Shown: positions 22,909-35,347 of the stretch, in pieces | Position numbering within the stretch: the stretch's first letter is position 1 | Layout: the number at the start of each line of letters is the position of its first letter | Origin: Haliclystus octoradiatus | Lineage: Eukaryota; Cnidaria; Staurozoa; Stauromedusae; Haliclystidae | DNA: 64,000 nt | Assembly (NCBI GenBank): GCA_916610825.1 | Contig: OU744453.1 | Span: 13,777,751 to 13,841,750, forward strand | Direction of reading: 5' to 3' | The notes under the pieces: generated by a model | What the model saw: the letters and a program-made list of their open reading frames with translations, nothing else | Databases searched by the model: none | What the model was told of the DNA's origin: nothing | Position numbers and translations under genes: made by a program

Positions 22909-24354
22909 CTGATTAAAGACATACAAAAAATTTAATTTGAATAAACGATCCGGTATGCTGGGAAATTAATTTTACTTTAGTGTTCAAAGTTAAAAAAAAA
23001 ATCAAAAGCTATTTCGATGCTGTGATCAGTAGTAGTTGTGTTTGAGAATTTCAAGAGAGAAGTCGATTGAAGAATCGCTCGTTTTGTTATCCTTTCGTAC
23101 AGTGAACGAAGATCTAAGGTATTTACATTCACAACACTATTTCCTACCTTGTATTTTATATTTAGTATTAAATAGGTTTGTAATATTTGTATTGATTATC
23201 ATTTGTTATAGTAATATTGAGTGTGTTATATTGAGTTGTTGTCATTTGTGTTTGACTGTTTGACGACTGGTGCGTGAAAAGAAAGGGTAGACAGCTTTTG
23301 TGTTTATCAGAAGAACTATGTTTGAACTTAGACAGTATATATTTTGTTGTTATAGTCTTCATTGCGCTTGATGATAACGTTTTAGGAAATGATATTATGC
23401 CTAATTTTTAGTTTTAATTGCATCGATAAATGATAATTTTTCTCTTTTCTTAATATTTAGTAATTAACCCGTGTTAACAGACTGGATCGACTATATGTTA
23501 TGCAAAATGTTTGTCTCTCATTTGTTAAAAACTCTATTTGTGTTGATGTCAAACATGTTTTCATATTTTATATAGACGTATTTTTGAACTCAAACATTTC
23601 ATCATTTAGAGCTTGAAAGGTACTTTCTCACAACACAATCTCACGTTCGAAACAAAGTCTTTTCTTTCAAGATTTCAATTTGCCTTTGTTTACCCTCCCT
23701 TCTAGTAAATTGATATTAACTTTTAAACATCTCAAAAAATTTTAATTCAATGATACCAAATATAATATCAGTGGAATCTTTCTTCTACAATATAATATAA
23801 TATGATATAATAAATAATAGGCAGTCATAGCATTATAGAATAATAAAATCATATTGATATCAGGGATATTAATTAACTTGAAAGGTTATGTATGCATAGA
23901 AGACAGAAATGTATGCATAATTTAAAATATAAAAGGGATTTGTTTCAGACCTATGTACACTAATAACTCTCCAAAACTTCCATCTAATAATCGTGTTTTG
24001 ATCCATGTTTTGATATTTGGTTTTCTGTTTTATTTTAGTTTTACATTTTACGTATCGAAACAAAACGTATCTTTTCATTTTGCTATCATCTATGTCAATG
24101 TATCGTAAAAAGGCATATTAGCGAGTAATATTGTTCGCAACAGTAATCTCTGGAAAATTCAGCGTTAAAAAAATGTTGCCTGGGATCGACCCTCAACATT
24201 TTCGGTCTAAAGCTCGTTGATAACTTGCTCGTAAGCAAATTGTCACCCTCTTAGCCACCATTCGACAAATTTCGATTCTTGCAATATCTCATTAAAAGAG
24301 GAACGATTATTTCGAGTAAAAGTCGTGAGCGTTTACCCGAATCTTGAAAACCAA

Positions 24355-24520
24355 CATTGCATAATAAATTCGACTCTATAAAGGCAAAACTATTTTAGTA
24401 TGTTAATAAGAAAATGTGCATAATATTTTGTATTAATAGCCACTTCGTATTTTTATTTCTTCTCAACTTGAAAATGGCTGAATTGTCAAACTGCCAAACA
24501 GTCATTTTGCGGCTTCACGT
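24355..24520 (+). repeat. Half copy of the 17.1-17.8 kb foldback family
   Basis: It matches the right arm of that element: aaaactattttagtatgt, cataatattttgtattaatagcc and tttttatttcttctcaacttgaaa correspond to 17668-17785. Only one arm is present. Confidence 0.65.
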
Positions 24521-24973
24521 CATATTGAACTTGATATTGATCACGTGTGATCTCCCGATGGATCTCCTAAATCCTGCTCTGTCAACATTAAATAAACCCA
24601 GTAACGAGGGTAAATCATTGCTAGTATATGTTTAAATACACAAACATATATACAAACACTCCAATTATAATATAGAGATAATATGTAACAGTCACACTAC
24701 CACTTGACACATAGCAATCGAAGATCATAATTGTATTCAAAACAGGAATCGAAAATGAATCGCTCGATAATTGTTTGTACTTTAACTTGTCATCTATGTA
24801 TTTTAGTATTTTATGTACTAGATATATTTACGAATTCTAGGCTTTGACTTTATCTCTATCTACTGTTCTATATGTATCCGCATCGAGCACTATTGATGTT
24901 TTGCCACTAATAAAGTTAATATGATGACTATATCTCTATTCAAATTGTATAACGCATTCCCATGAGGACTTAC

Positions 24974-24998
24974 CCACTGATGTATTCGTGCATTGTCC
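24974..24998 (-). CDS. 25-nt microexon joining the PAN and TSP1 domains
   Basis: This microexon is bounded by GGTTTTTCTAG (AG 25000-24999) and a consensus donor GTAAGT (24973-24968). In phase 0 it reads GQCTNTSV plus one base G, which joins AG of the next exon to make Glu before HGGWSEW. Incoming phase 0 matches the donor of the PAN exon at 56809 (...ILRIE|GQC). Both splice sites are strong and both phases agree, which would be unlikely by chance. It adds one cysteine and an N-linked glycosylation sequon (NTS). Confidence 0.75.
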
Positions 24999-25343
24999 CT
25001 AGAAAAACCAAAGACATAGCTGATTTAATTCAAATGGAGGGAGTACTGTAATAATGGTTATTAAGAGAAAAAGCATTACAGCAGACAAAAAGCTAAAGAT
25101 ATGACTCCATAAATGCAATGTGACATTAAAAAATCGTAATTGTAATACCCTAAGATACTATACGTAGAATATTTTATAAATATGTTATACTTTGGATATA
25201 ATAGCTAATAGCGAGAGATATATCACACAAGTAAGCTGTAAATTATGACCAGCGTCAACCCACTATCAAAACTCCTTGTTTGTATGGGTGACCCCCCACA
25301 CACGCACATATGACGCTATCATAACATGTCACGTGATATAAAA

Positions 25344-25359
25344 CTCTCTCTCTCTCTCT
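25344..25359. repeat. (CT)n microsatellite
   Basis: About eight CT dinucleotide repeats in the 2-kb intron upstream of the microexon on the minus strand. Confidence 0.9.
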
Positions 25360-25559
25360 TAAACAGAATTAAGTAATGCAGCAGTATAAGTAACTACAAT
25401 ATTTACTATACAATTATAGGTAGTATAACAAAAATCAATACAACCTTGCTTATAGGATATAACTTGGTTACTACTCGGTTCTCTATATACGTGGTTATAA
25501 TAATCAAACTGTCATAAATTATCTTAATTTCCATATTGATCTATAGATTGCTTACTTTT

Positions 25560-26010
25560 CGTATCATACACAGGAAAATCCATGTGCTTAAATCAAGAAA
25601 AAAATTTCTTGAAATAAGAATAAATGTACTTGTCCACATAGGAAGCAAATATTCCTACCCTAGAACAAATTTGCTTGTTATATTTTCTTATTTTAAGCAC
25701 AGATTTACTTGACATATTATTCTCTTTTCCAGCTTAAATTTCTTGAAATGAGCAAATTTTTGCCTAAAACAAGACCCTTTTTGCTTTCATTTCTGAAGAT
25801 AGTGTGCAGTCAGAATTATTGGATTCTTGAAATAAGCATATATATGCTTGAAATAAGCAAACATTTTCTTGAAATAAGCATATATTTTCGTAAAATAAGC
25901 ATATATTTTCTTGAATTAAGATAATATTTGCTAGCGCATTTGGAACTACAAATCAAATATTCTCATCAAATTCTTGAAACAAGAACATATTTTCTTGAAT
26001 TAAGATACTT
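25560..26010 (+). repeat. Degenerate minisatellite based on TTCTTGAAATAAGCATATAT
   Basis: The core cttgaaataag recurs at about 25607, 25739 (atgag), 25825, 25849, 25873, 25893, 25910 and 25972, often about 24 bp apart. It begins near acaggaaaatccat (25568). An inverted relative with the same caggaaaatcca edge lies at 50950-51105, so this may be an internally expanded mobile element. Confidence 0.7.
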
Positions 26011-28195
26011 TTACGATTGCTTATCAAAATGTTGCACATATAGTCTAATCAAAATATTGTCTATACAATGTTAATCATCATATTACAGCACAATATTAAT
26101 TTTAGATTAGATTAAACATTTAATTTAAATCAATTACGATCTATAATAAAGTCACACTGAAACCCTGACGAGAGCCAGTGCAACAATTCAATCGTAACAG
26201 AGTAATAGTTTGGATTCATCAGCTGGTCATTGAAAAAGATCAGTCTATCATAATAATACCCAAACGTCAATAATAATTCCAGAATACAACTGCATGTATA
26301 GATAATTGTAAAATAACAGCAGAAGATCCAAATGTTTAAGAGAAAAGTTGTTGTATAGCTTGTAAGTAGATTTCATCCGCTTTTTGTGTTATTACATCCA
26401 GCAAGTAAAATCATCAATATTCAACCACATGTAATGTTTGATGGTTTGTGAGCAGAGTGTAACATTTCTTTATCATATCAGTGTATTGATTGCTACAGTG
26501 TATTAAAGTATTGCTCGTCAATTTTGAGATCCAGGATTTTCACTCTGAAAAACAAATGCATATAACACTGATTAGATAAGTAATAAAAGATTAAATCTAC
26601 ATTAAGATGAAAGTGACAACTAGCAAAACACAGTGAAATTAGTTGCCGGCAACGCCGGTGAAAGTTTAAGAAAAGTATGTTGTGGACAATGTGCCAATGT
26701 AGACGATATTACGTTGCTTGGTCATAAAAAAATAGAAAATTAATTACTATCGTTCTGATGATGTGTGAACAGAAGTAAAATAAAAACATGCAGATTTTAT
26801 TCTAAGTTTCAAAAGAAGTAGGATAGATCCTAATTTATCAAATTAAAATTCTCACGAACCCTCAGTCAATATCACATATTATATTATGATACAATGCCTT
26901 ATATAGAGCAATAAATTCCAAAACCATTATTCTCTGCTATGTATGTTGTTGCGTATGTTTTATCAGAAAATATTGATAGCGGTTCATAGACCTTCTGGCC
27001 CATGAAGTCCTATGAGCAGCTGATAGCAGCTGCACCTAAATTACACTCTTACATCATAACTGTTTACTTAGGAACAAAAAAACAATCATAGCAAAAACAA
27101 TCTCAAGAAAGCTTGTATACATATCTATGTAAATTTATGATTAACAATGCAACATTCTATGCATTTTGTTAATCATGCGATACACTATTTTTCAACAATA
27201 ATAATATAGACAATGCACAATATTAACGGCAATACTCATGATACCCAACACTAGGCCTACTGACTGTTCTGGAACAGTGGTGTGAGAAAATTTGAATATT
27301 TTCGCATTTGATAAAAATTTTAACCTAATAACAACAATAAAGTAGGCTGTACTTTTGATTTTAAAGGATTGGAACATAATCAAATAAATCCCTGTCAATA
27401 TCATAAATTTTCAAAAAAACATTTTTCAATTCCCATGCTAGACTGTGCAGATACACACTGGTATACAACAATAAGCAGAAAAGATATATGGATATGTTTA
27501 TAAAACATTCAAATAAAATTACAGCAGTGTATTATATTCTTGAACAAAATTTGATTGATAAGAAAACTTTTCAATTTCGGATTATTATTTAGCCGTAAAT
27601 ATTCTACAACACAATGGAATTGCAAGCGCAATTCCGATAACTGAAATCCCCGCACATATGCAACCTGGCTTTTAAAATCTATTGACTATTTTGTAGTCAT
27701 GTCTTTTTTAAACAATTTCAGGTATGTGCAAATTTGGATAACTGCAATGAAAATTGTTGACAATTTTGACTAGCACAGCGGGTTCCACTGTACTCGGTGG
27801 GATTAAAAAATGAAGTTGCTTCAAATTAGTATTTAGTAGTTCATGGTTACAGTGACCAGGAAGAAAAACACCGGCAGTCGTAACAAGCTTAATTTTGATA
27901 ACCTCAAATGTACACAGTTGACACAGTAGGAATGGATGTTTTTAACAGTTTGTATGATTTCATATTATTTTTTTGACATGGAGGTAATATTACTTCCAGA
28001 CGCAATATTATTTCTGTATAAAACTCAAGCGTTACATTGACAATTCACTGATATTAACTGTGGATTATGGATTAACAAATTGTGAAAGTAATCTTGAAGA
28101 TTAAATTTTCTTTTCATAAAGAGGAAATTTCTCATTTTCATTCATAACAAACACGGCAAAAATCCGTAAATACAGAGATGTAACTGAAAAGGTTA
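26011..28195. other. Intron sequence with nothing recognisable
   Basis: AT-rich sequence, without long open frames, clear repeats or RNA genes that I could detect. Confidence 0.5.
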
Positions 28196-28333
28196 TAGTA
28201 CAGTCATTTTAAGGCCAAATAGACCTCAACCCATCACTAATTGCAACAGAAACTACATTTGCAGTTTCTCGTGTCAAATTTAATGCTTAACAACATGTCA
28301 AAACTCTAGAAAAATCTTTTGCGGCGAAATAGC
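28196..28333 (+). repeat. Left terminal inverted repeat of the 6.1-kb element
   Basis: Pairs with 34161-34288 over its whole length with scattered mismatches and small gaps. Confidence 0.9.
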
Positions 28334-29018
28334 ATTATTTCATGTTTAAAGTTGACAAATTTTCATCCAAATTTCTCTTCTCCGCCATGACCACTGGCGC
28401 CATTATGGAAGTCAAGACAATACATTCATAATGGCAGTTTGGTCAAAAACGAAGGCGATTATTATTTACTTGCGGTTGTTAGGGCTCTTTTAATACCAAT
28501 TTACAGAGGAAAGATGTCACATAAAGGTTTTTGAAGGATAAAACAGCGTAGTGCCAACCTCAAGGTAAGTTACCGTGTTGTGTTTTTATCTAAAGTGGTT
28601 ATTTTCACCGTTCACAAAGAAGGGAAAACCTGATGGCGTCATGGCAAATGGCGTTGACATTTGTGTAGATCACCTGGGCAATTAACTAGCTGACGATTAT
28701 TGCACTCGTCATTCATAAAATGTATCCATTATAAGAATAAAAGCAGCTCCGAAAATTTAGCTGTCTATTGCTGTCTTGTTGCATATACCTGTTGGTCATT
28801 TGCAGGCTGTTTATTAAGCTTGAAAATGTCGGATGTCACCCCTCCATCCATGATGTTTCATTATTAAATTTATTGCTATTTTTATATAAATGTTATTTTC
28901 TTGAATTTATTTTGGCTTGTTCATTGCTATGAAAATCAGTAAAAGCCTATGGAATATGTCTTTCAAAATATTATTGCATCAAATTGATATTTAACTCGCC
29001 AGACAGTTTTGGCTTCAA

Positions 29019-29218
29019 NNNNNNNNNNNNNNNNNNNNNNNNNNNNNNNNNNNNNNNNNNNNNNNNNNNNNNNNNNNNNNNNNNNNNNNNNNNNNNNNNN
29101 NNNNNNNNNNNNNNNNNNNNNNNNNNNNNNNNNNNNNNNNNNNNNNNNNNNNNNNNNNNNNNNNNNNNNNNNNNNNNNNNNNNNNNNNNNNNNNNNNNNN
29201 NNNNNNNNNNNNNNNNNN
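29019..29218. other. Assembly gap (200 N)
   Basis: The gap is exactly 200 N. The same string ttggcttcaa stands on both sides (ending at 29018 and starting at 29219). The two contig ends may therefore overlap by about 10 bp and the gap may be small or empty. Open frames that cross it are meaningless. Confidence 0.98.
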
Positions 29219-29252
29219 TTGGCTTCAATAGTTCAATGTGTAATTTATTGTA

Positions 29253-32200
29253 ATGGATTTTTCAATTTATTGTGTAATCTGCAAGAAACAAATAGATGAT
29301 AATCAACATGTTGCTACTTTGGGGCACAAAGGTAGCATAGGGATTAACAAAGCAAGTTTAGAAAGAAATGATACCACAATAAATACAGCTACTGGGCAAA
29401 AGGTACATGAGGAATGCCGAAGATTGCATTGTAATCCAAACAAAATTATTCAATCAAACCGTCTCGATATAAACATTGATTCTGCAATCTCAAGTAATTT
29501 AAAACCACTTAGATCTGGTACAAGTGCTTTTAATTTCAAATCAGATTGCCTTTTTTGTGGTAATTATGTCAACATAGAAAAAGAAAGGAAAAGAAAGAGA
29601 AAATGGTATGTTGTTCGAACTATCGATTTACAAGCAAGCTTGAAGACTGTCTGCGCAGATTGTCAAGATTCTTGGTCAAAAATGGTTCAAACTAGATTTG
29701 ATAGTGTCCATGATTTACCAGCAGCAGATGCCATCTATCACAACAGTTGTAGTGTGAATTTCAGAACCAAAAAGGATATTCCTATCAACTTTCAAACAGA
29801 AGAACCATTGGCAAAAAGGAAGAAATCTGGCAGGCCAGCAAGTATTGCAAGAGATCTTGCTTTCAGCAAGGTCTGTGATTATATTTTAGAGTATGACGAC
29901 GAGCAGATTACTGTTACTGATTTAATTGCTGTCATGGACACAGAACTTTCCAATTCCAATTCTCAGCCTTATGGTCATACTCATATGAAGTCGAAATTAT
30001 TAGAACGTTTTGGTAATGAGATGATTATTTCAGAAATTAATGGTAAAAGTAACGTAGTAACGCTCAAAAGTACTGCTGATGCTATTTTGAACAAATTTCA
30101 CTCATCCAATTACAGCAATCAAGACTCAGAAAAGGAACATATCATTAAAGCTGCTGCCAAATTCATCCTTAGTGATATCAAATCAGTTGATACTAATTGT
30201 CAAGTATATCCAGGTTCATCTGAAATGAGAGACATAAATGCTTCATTGCAATATCTCCCTTCATCTTTGAAGCTACTACTCGATGGTATTATTTGTAACA
30301 AAAAAGCAAAGAAGAAAGTTGCTTCTATTGGTCAATCAATAATGCAAGCTGCTCGACCTCGTGTATTATTGGCACCACTCCAAATTGGCCTAGGTGTTCA
30401 ATTACATCACCATTTTGCGTCTAGGTTCTTAATTGATTCTTTGCATGCTCATGGCTTTTGCAGTTCATATAATGAAGTGCAAAAATTCAATAGAAATGCT
30501 GCAGTCTATGGTGGTATTGATATACACAATCACAATGGTGAATTTTTACAATATGTTGCAGATAACGTAGACCATAACATTGTTACATTAGATGGTCATG
30601 ATACCTTCCATGGCATGGGAATGATTGCTACTGTCACTCCAGCTGTATATTCAAACCTTTTTGTACCACGTCTTTTTATACCAAACAAAGATATTATTGA
30701 CATTGGTAAAGTTTCTATTAGATACCCACAACCACAGCGAGCTAAAACAATTTTTTTATATAAAAAGCTCACAATTCCGCAAGTGCCCGACAGTACTTCT
30801 AATTTAGACTTACTTTGGAGAGTTTCAATGATTTTTGATGAGCACATTCTTTCTTGGGCTGGTTTTTTTAAAAGTTTTTTATTTGGGGATTATCCAGGAG
30901 TGTCATCATTTAAATTTTTACCGATGCTTGATTTGAAATCAACTGATCCCGTTTGTATTTATTCATGTTTAACATTTATTGCTGATCATGCAAAGAGACA
31001 TGGTTTAACACCCATTGTAACTTTTGACCAACCTCTATGGTGGAAGGCTATCAATATTGTTGCATGTGAGGAACCTACTAGTAGTTTAAATGACATCATA
31101 TTACGTATTGGTGGTTTCCATGCTGAAATGAGTTATATTGGTGCAATTGGACATTTTATGAATGGGTCAGGTCTAACAGAAATATTAGAATTAATTTATG
31201 CACCCAATGCTGTGATCCATATGATGACCGGCAAAGCTATAAGTCGGGGAGTGAGAGCTCACATATTGATGTATGCTGCTTTAAATACACAATGTTTTTC
31301 AAATATTTTTAAACAATCTTCTGAAGTTGTAGATCAAACCCATTGTGATTCTACTTTGAAAGTACTTTGTGACCTGTACAATAGTTTAATATCTAAATCT
31401 CGAACATTGGAAGGAATCTGTAAAAATGAAGTATTTGAGACATTATCAGGTAAACTTCTCGACTTCAAAAATACATTCAAAAATACTAGAACTGCGTGCT
31501 TATGGCTCCAATATATGGATATGGTTGAAATTTTACTTCAATTTATCAAAGCTGAAAGGACTGGTAATTTTAACCTACATTTGCAAGCCTTAAACCGTAT
31601 GATGCCATACCTTGCTGCTGCAGGTCATAATTTATATGTTAAATCATTATGGTTGTATCTTCAATCAATGGTACAATTAAAATCTTCAAATTCAAATGTG
31701 TACTTAAAATTGCAAAAAGGGTATCATGTTGCACGGAGGAGTTCACGTTATTGGGGTGGACTTTCTACTGACCTGGTTATCGAGCAGGTACTAATGAGGA
31801 GTCTCAAAACAAGCGGTGGGTTGACCAGGGGGCGAGGAATGACAGAGGAACAGAGGAATATTTGGCTCCTGTCAATGCCTGCATGTGCTGAAATTAATGA
31901 TGCTATGCTAGAATTTACAGATGTTTCATATGCTACCAGTGAACAAAATCAAGACATTTCTGCATCAACAATCATCAGAGACAATAATGATATGAAGATT
32001 CTGCTCAAAGCATTACAAGAACACAATCCCTTTGAAAAAGATAAACCATTATGCAATATAGTCAATGGTGTTGTAGCGGATAAAAATGTTGATGTAGATT
32101 CATCGTTGAGTATAGGTAAGAAGATTATTGATGGTATGTTAGATAAAGAAGTTGAAAGTTATACATTCAAGAAAATGAATCAAGCTGTAACACTTGGTGC

Positions 32201-33617
32201 GAAATATTCAATTCAAATCGATGGTGAACTAGTTTATGTCGATCCACAGCTTCTTTTCCAGCGCCTTCTAATTGTCACAAATACTCAAGAGGATGTGTCA
32301 TCTCTCTTCAAATATGAGTTATGTAGTTATCCACCTGTTCTATTTGATGAATATCTACAAATGAGAAAGCCTGATAAGCCAGCTTTAGCTGATGCAATTT
32401 GGAAAATGTCTAATGTCAAAAGTTGTGAGGTTCCCGCAGATTCTTGTTTTGTTTTAGATGGAGGAGCTCTTCTGCATAAGTTACCATGGTCAAGAGGCTC
32501 AAGCTTTAATGAGATCTGTGATATTTATGTTAATTATGTCAAAAAAAAGTAATCAGACGTTTTTGTTGTATTTGATGGCTATCATGGTGCTTCTGTCAAA
32601 GGTGCAACACAAAGCAGCCGAGCAAAGGGTAAATCGTGTACTGACATTATTTTTACTGGTGAAACACATCTCACTGTCACAAAAGAGTCTTTTTTAACAA
32701 ACACTTCAAACAAACAATCTTTTATATTATTGCTTAGTCAAAAGTTAAGTGCCAATGGAATTGTAACAGCACATGCTGCAGATGATGCAGATTTATTAAT
32801 TGCCAAAACCGCAATAGCAAGAGCACGTTTAAAGAACACTACACTAGTTGGTGATGACACTGATCTTATCATTTTACTTTTATACTATTCTTCACCTGAC
32901 TTACACAAACTATTTTTTAGACCTGAGCCAAAAGCAAAAACTAAGATACACCGTTCGTGGGATATCAAGGCAGTCACTGCTTCACTCGGACCTGATATTT
33001 GTAAAAATATTCTTTTAATCCATGCTATTCTAGGATGTGACACAACGTCGCGATTATTTGGAATTGGAAAGGCAGCTGCATTGAAGTTATTTATCAAGTC
33101 CGCATATTTTCGCAAACAATCCTTAATTTTTAACACTAGCAGCAGTACGATGGATCAAGTTATAGAGGCTGGAGAAAGGATGGTGTCATGTCTATATGGA
33201 GGTGAAGAAGGATGCAGTCTCAATGATTTGAGATATCATAAATATTCAGATAAAGTCACACATCTTTCAAAACAGCTGCATCCTAAACAGTTACCCCCCA
33301 CTTCTGCAGCAGCTGCTAATCATAGCCTTTGTGTGTTTTATCAAGTTGAGGTATGGAGGAATAACGACGACATAGACCCTTCCAACTGGGGATGGTACCT
33401 TCAAGACAATAATTTTAAACCTGTGCTAACATCTTTACCACCAGCTCCTGATGAACTTTTGAAAATAATTCGTTGTTCCTGCGCTACTGGTTGTACAACT
33501 AAACGATGTAATTGTAAGCGGCACAACCTTCCATGCACTTCTGCTTGCGGACAATGCAAAGGTGTAGCATGTGCCAATTCAATGAAAACAGACAGTAACG
33601 AAGTACCCGATACATAA
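29253..33617 (+). pseudogene. Large transposon-encoded protein: Cys/His clusters, possible RNase H-like core, XPG/FEN-like PIN region, CXC tail; one in-frame stop
   Basis: One frame runs 1454 codons, broken only by TAA at 32550-32552 (codon 1100); residues match across it (VKKK*SDVFVVFDGY). Residues 1-60 and 99-166 hold CVIC, GQKVHEEC, CLFC and CADC clusters. Residues 437-456 (DNVD then TLDGHDTFHGMG), 589-598 (TFDQPLWWKA) and 620-650 (GGFHAEMSYIG then GSGLTEILELIYA) could carry a D-D-E catalytic set; this is conjecture. Residues about 1105-1275 have spaced acidic motifs VFDGY, ADDADLLIAKTA, VGDDTDLIILLLY and LGCDTTSRLFGIGK. These recall the XPG-N/XPG-I and helix-turn-helix parts of FEN1-type PIN nucleases. 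Residues about 1405-1443 form a CXC cluster (CSC...CTTKRCNC...C.SACGQC...C). I recognise the overall protein as a type common in invertebrate genomes but without an established function. It is translated from the first Met after the gap; a 5' exon may exist. Confidence 0.8.
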
Positions 33618-34160
33618 CTTTATTATAAATAATTGTTAAATAGGAAGAAAATCTGATTAGAATATTCTTTGAGACAATAGAAGTCTTCAAGATTTGATCA
33701 TACTTTATTTCATTGCATTTATTTTTCTATATTTTCTTCAGGTTCAATCTGCGGGTTGTAAAAGATTGTTGTCATGTAGTGAATATCTCTGTGATTATGT
33801 AGCAACTCAATGTATTATGTATAGGCTATATGAGTTAATAGTTCATGCTATTTTTGAAATTAATGTTCTATTCCTCTTATTTATTTCTAATTTACCTATT
33901 ATGTTAATAAAATGCACATCGCGAATGCTTGTTTGTCTCATTTTAATGAACACCTGCTTTGTCCTAATCTGTAGCCTCGTTTTGAGGATTTCTTTTGTTG
34001 CCGATGTAAATCATTTTTATTTATTTAATATGACTCCAATCATCCAGACTCGTAACATCAAGTGTTATTTTGTCATATTTCAATACCTGGGTATGCTTAA
34101 CATGGGTAACCTCACTTTCATGCTAATACAGAAGTAACTAAAACTAAATTGCGCAATTGG
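33618..34160 (+). other. 3' tail of the 6.1-kb element
   Basis: A 147-codon frame (33694-34137) is hydrophobic and AT-driven, without recognisable domains. A splice-acceptor-like TTTTCTTCAG ends at 33741. I read this as untranslated tail, with a small chance of an alternative last exon. Confidence 0.35.
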
Positions 34161-34288
34161 GCTATTTCGCCGCAAAAGATTTTTCTAGAGTTTTGATATG
34201 TTATTAAGCATTAAATTTGACACTAGAAACTGCAAAAATAATTTCTGTTGCAATTAGTGGTGGGTCATTTCATATAATGACTGTACTA
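34161..34288 (-). repeat. Right terminal inverted repeat of the 6.1-kb element
   Basis: Reverse complement of 28196-28333, ending CTGTACTA followed by TTA. Confidence 0.9.
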
Positions 34289-35217
34289 TTAGGTCAATTG
34301 TTACAAATGAAGAAGGAAAGCCATAATTTCACTAAATCATTGCAAAACATATGTATTGCATTGACTCTGGGTTGTTATTTCCAAACACATGTACAGTTTT
34401 CTGATAATAGAAAAGAGAATTGTTGTGAATCGAAAAGACAGACCATTACTAATTTATGAAAATCAATTATATTCCTATTTCGTAAAATCCAGGCAACGTA
34501 GAACATCATTCCCTGTCTTTTTATCTGTAGGCCTATTATGAGACATTTAACAATAAAACAGTAATAGGCTTAAGGGGGACCGGGGAGACTTGGACCAGTT
34601 TTCACATTTTTAATTATTAAAATTATTCTGGTTGCGCAAATGTAACAAATTTTATGTCATTAATTAGCCAAAATGCTCAATTCAAAAGGGTAAGAATATC
34701 AGTAACGTAAATGTAGCACTTTTTCAAATAATTAGTACGGAAGACAGACCATTTGACTGGGGAGACTTGAGACACTGTGGGGTGACATGGATCAGGCCTA
34801 TTTTTTTGAAATTTTATTTCATAACTGACAAAGTACCCGGTCAGTATCAGACAATACAGCTGTTGCTTTGATTTAGGAGTTTATTTGATCAAAATTGAGC
34901 CAGCAAGAAGTAATTTTAATTATTTTCGCATTAATAAAGAACATTAATTTTGACGCATCATGTCATCAGTCTAATTATAATGGGTTTAGCAATTTTATCT
35001 CCACAAAGTAAAAAAGTCAAATATAGCGCATATAAATGAAAAAAAAACTCATATATCAATCAAATGCGATTAGTTTCCCATATTTCGTTGTTGCAAAACG
35101 CGTCGTTCCATGTCTCCCCATTTGGCTTCCCAGCAAATAATGAGGCTGCACTACTCATCAACAGGAATGTATACAAAATTTTTATATCAAATGATTCATT
35201 AAAGTTAAACAAAATAA

Positions 35218-35347
35218 GAAATAAGAAGACAACCGTTTCGAGTGTAAATCACGTTTAAATCAATCTATTTCATCATTCTAAGTACATGCTAAAAAGGGGA
35301 TCCCATTACGCAACAATTATACACTTAATAAGACGTCATTCTCTACA
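35218..35347 (-). repeat. 3' LTR, truncated by 42 bp at its end
   Basis: It matches 40361-40490. The part equivalent to 40319-40360, which includes the terminal CA, is replaced by unrelated AT-rich sequence. Confidence 0.9.

Larger units (their letters stand above)
28196..34288 (+). mobile_element. 6.1-kb TIR DNA transposon encoding a PIN/CXC protein; 3-bp flanking direct repeat
   Basis: Inverted repeats of about 128-138 bp bound the region (28196-28333 and 34161-34288). Both start TAGTACAGTCATT and share ACTAATTGCAACAGAAA, TGTCAAATTTAATGCTTAA and CTTTTGCGGCGAAATAGC. TTA directly flanks both ends. Inside are a 5' region with a consensus donor CAAG|GTAAGT at 28564/28565, a 200-N gap, one long ORF (29253-33617, one internal stop) and an AT-rich tail. 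The element at 52111-54629 has the same termini but no ORF, so the TIRs define a family. Superfamily is not assigned: 3-bp target repeats occur in Harbinger and CMC-type elements, but these termini and this protein match neither as I know them. Confidence 0.85.

Noticed and set aside
28971..29299. ORFs crossing the N run
   Set aside because: They are artefacts of translating unknown bases.
33694..34137. 147-aa hydrophobic ORF possibly a membrane protein
   Set aside because: AT-rich composition gives Phe/Leu/Ile by chance. It lies in the tail of a transposon and has no recognisable pattern.
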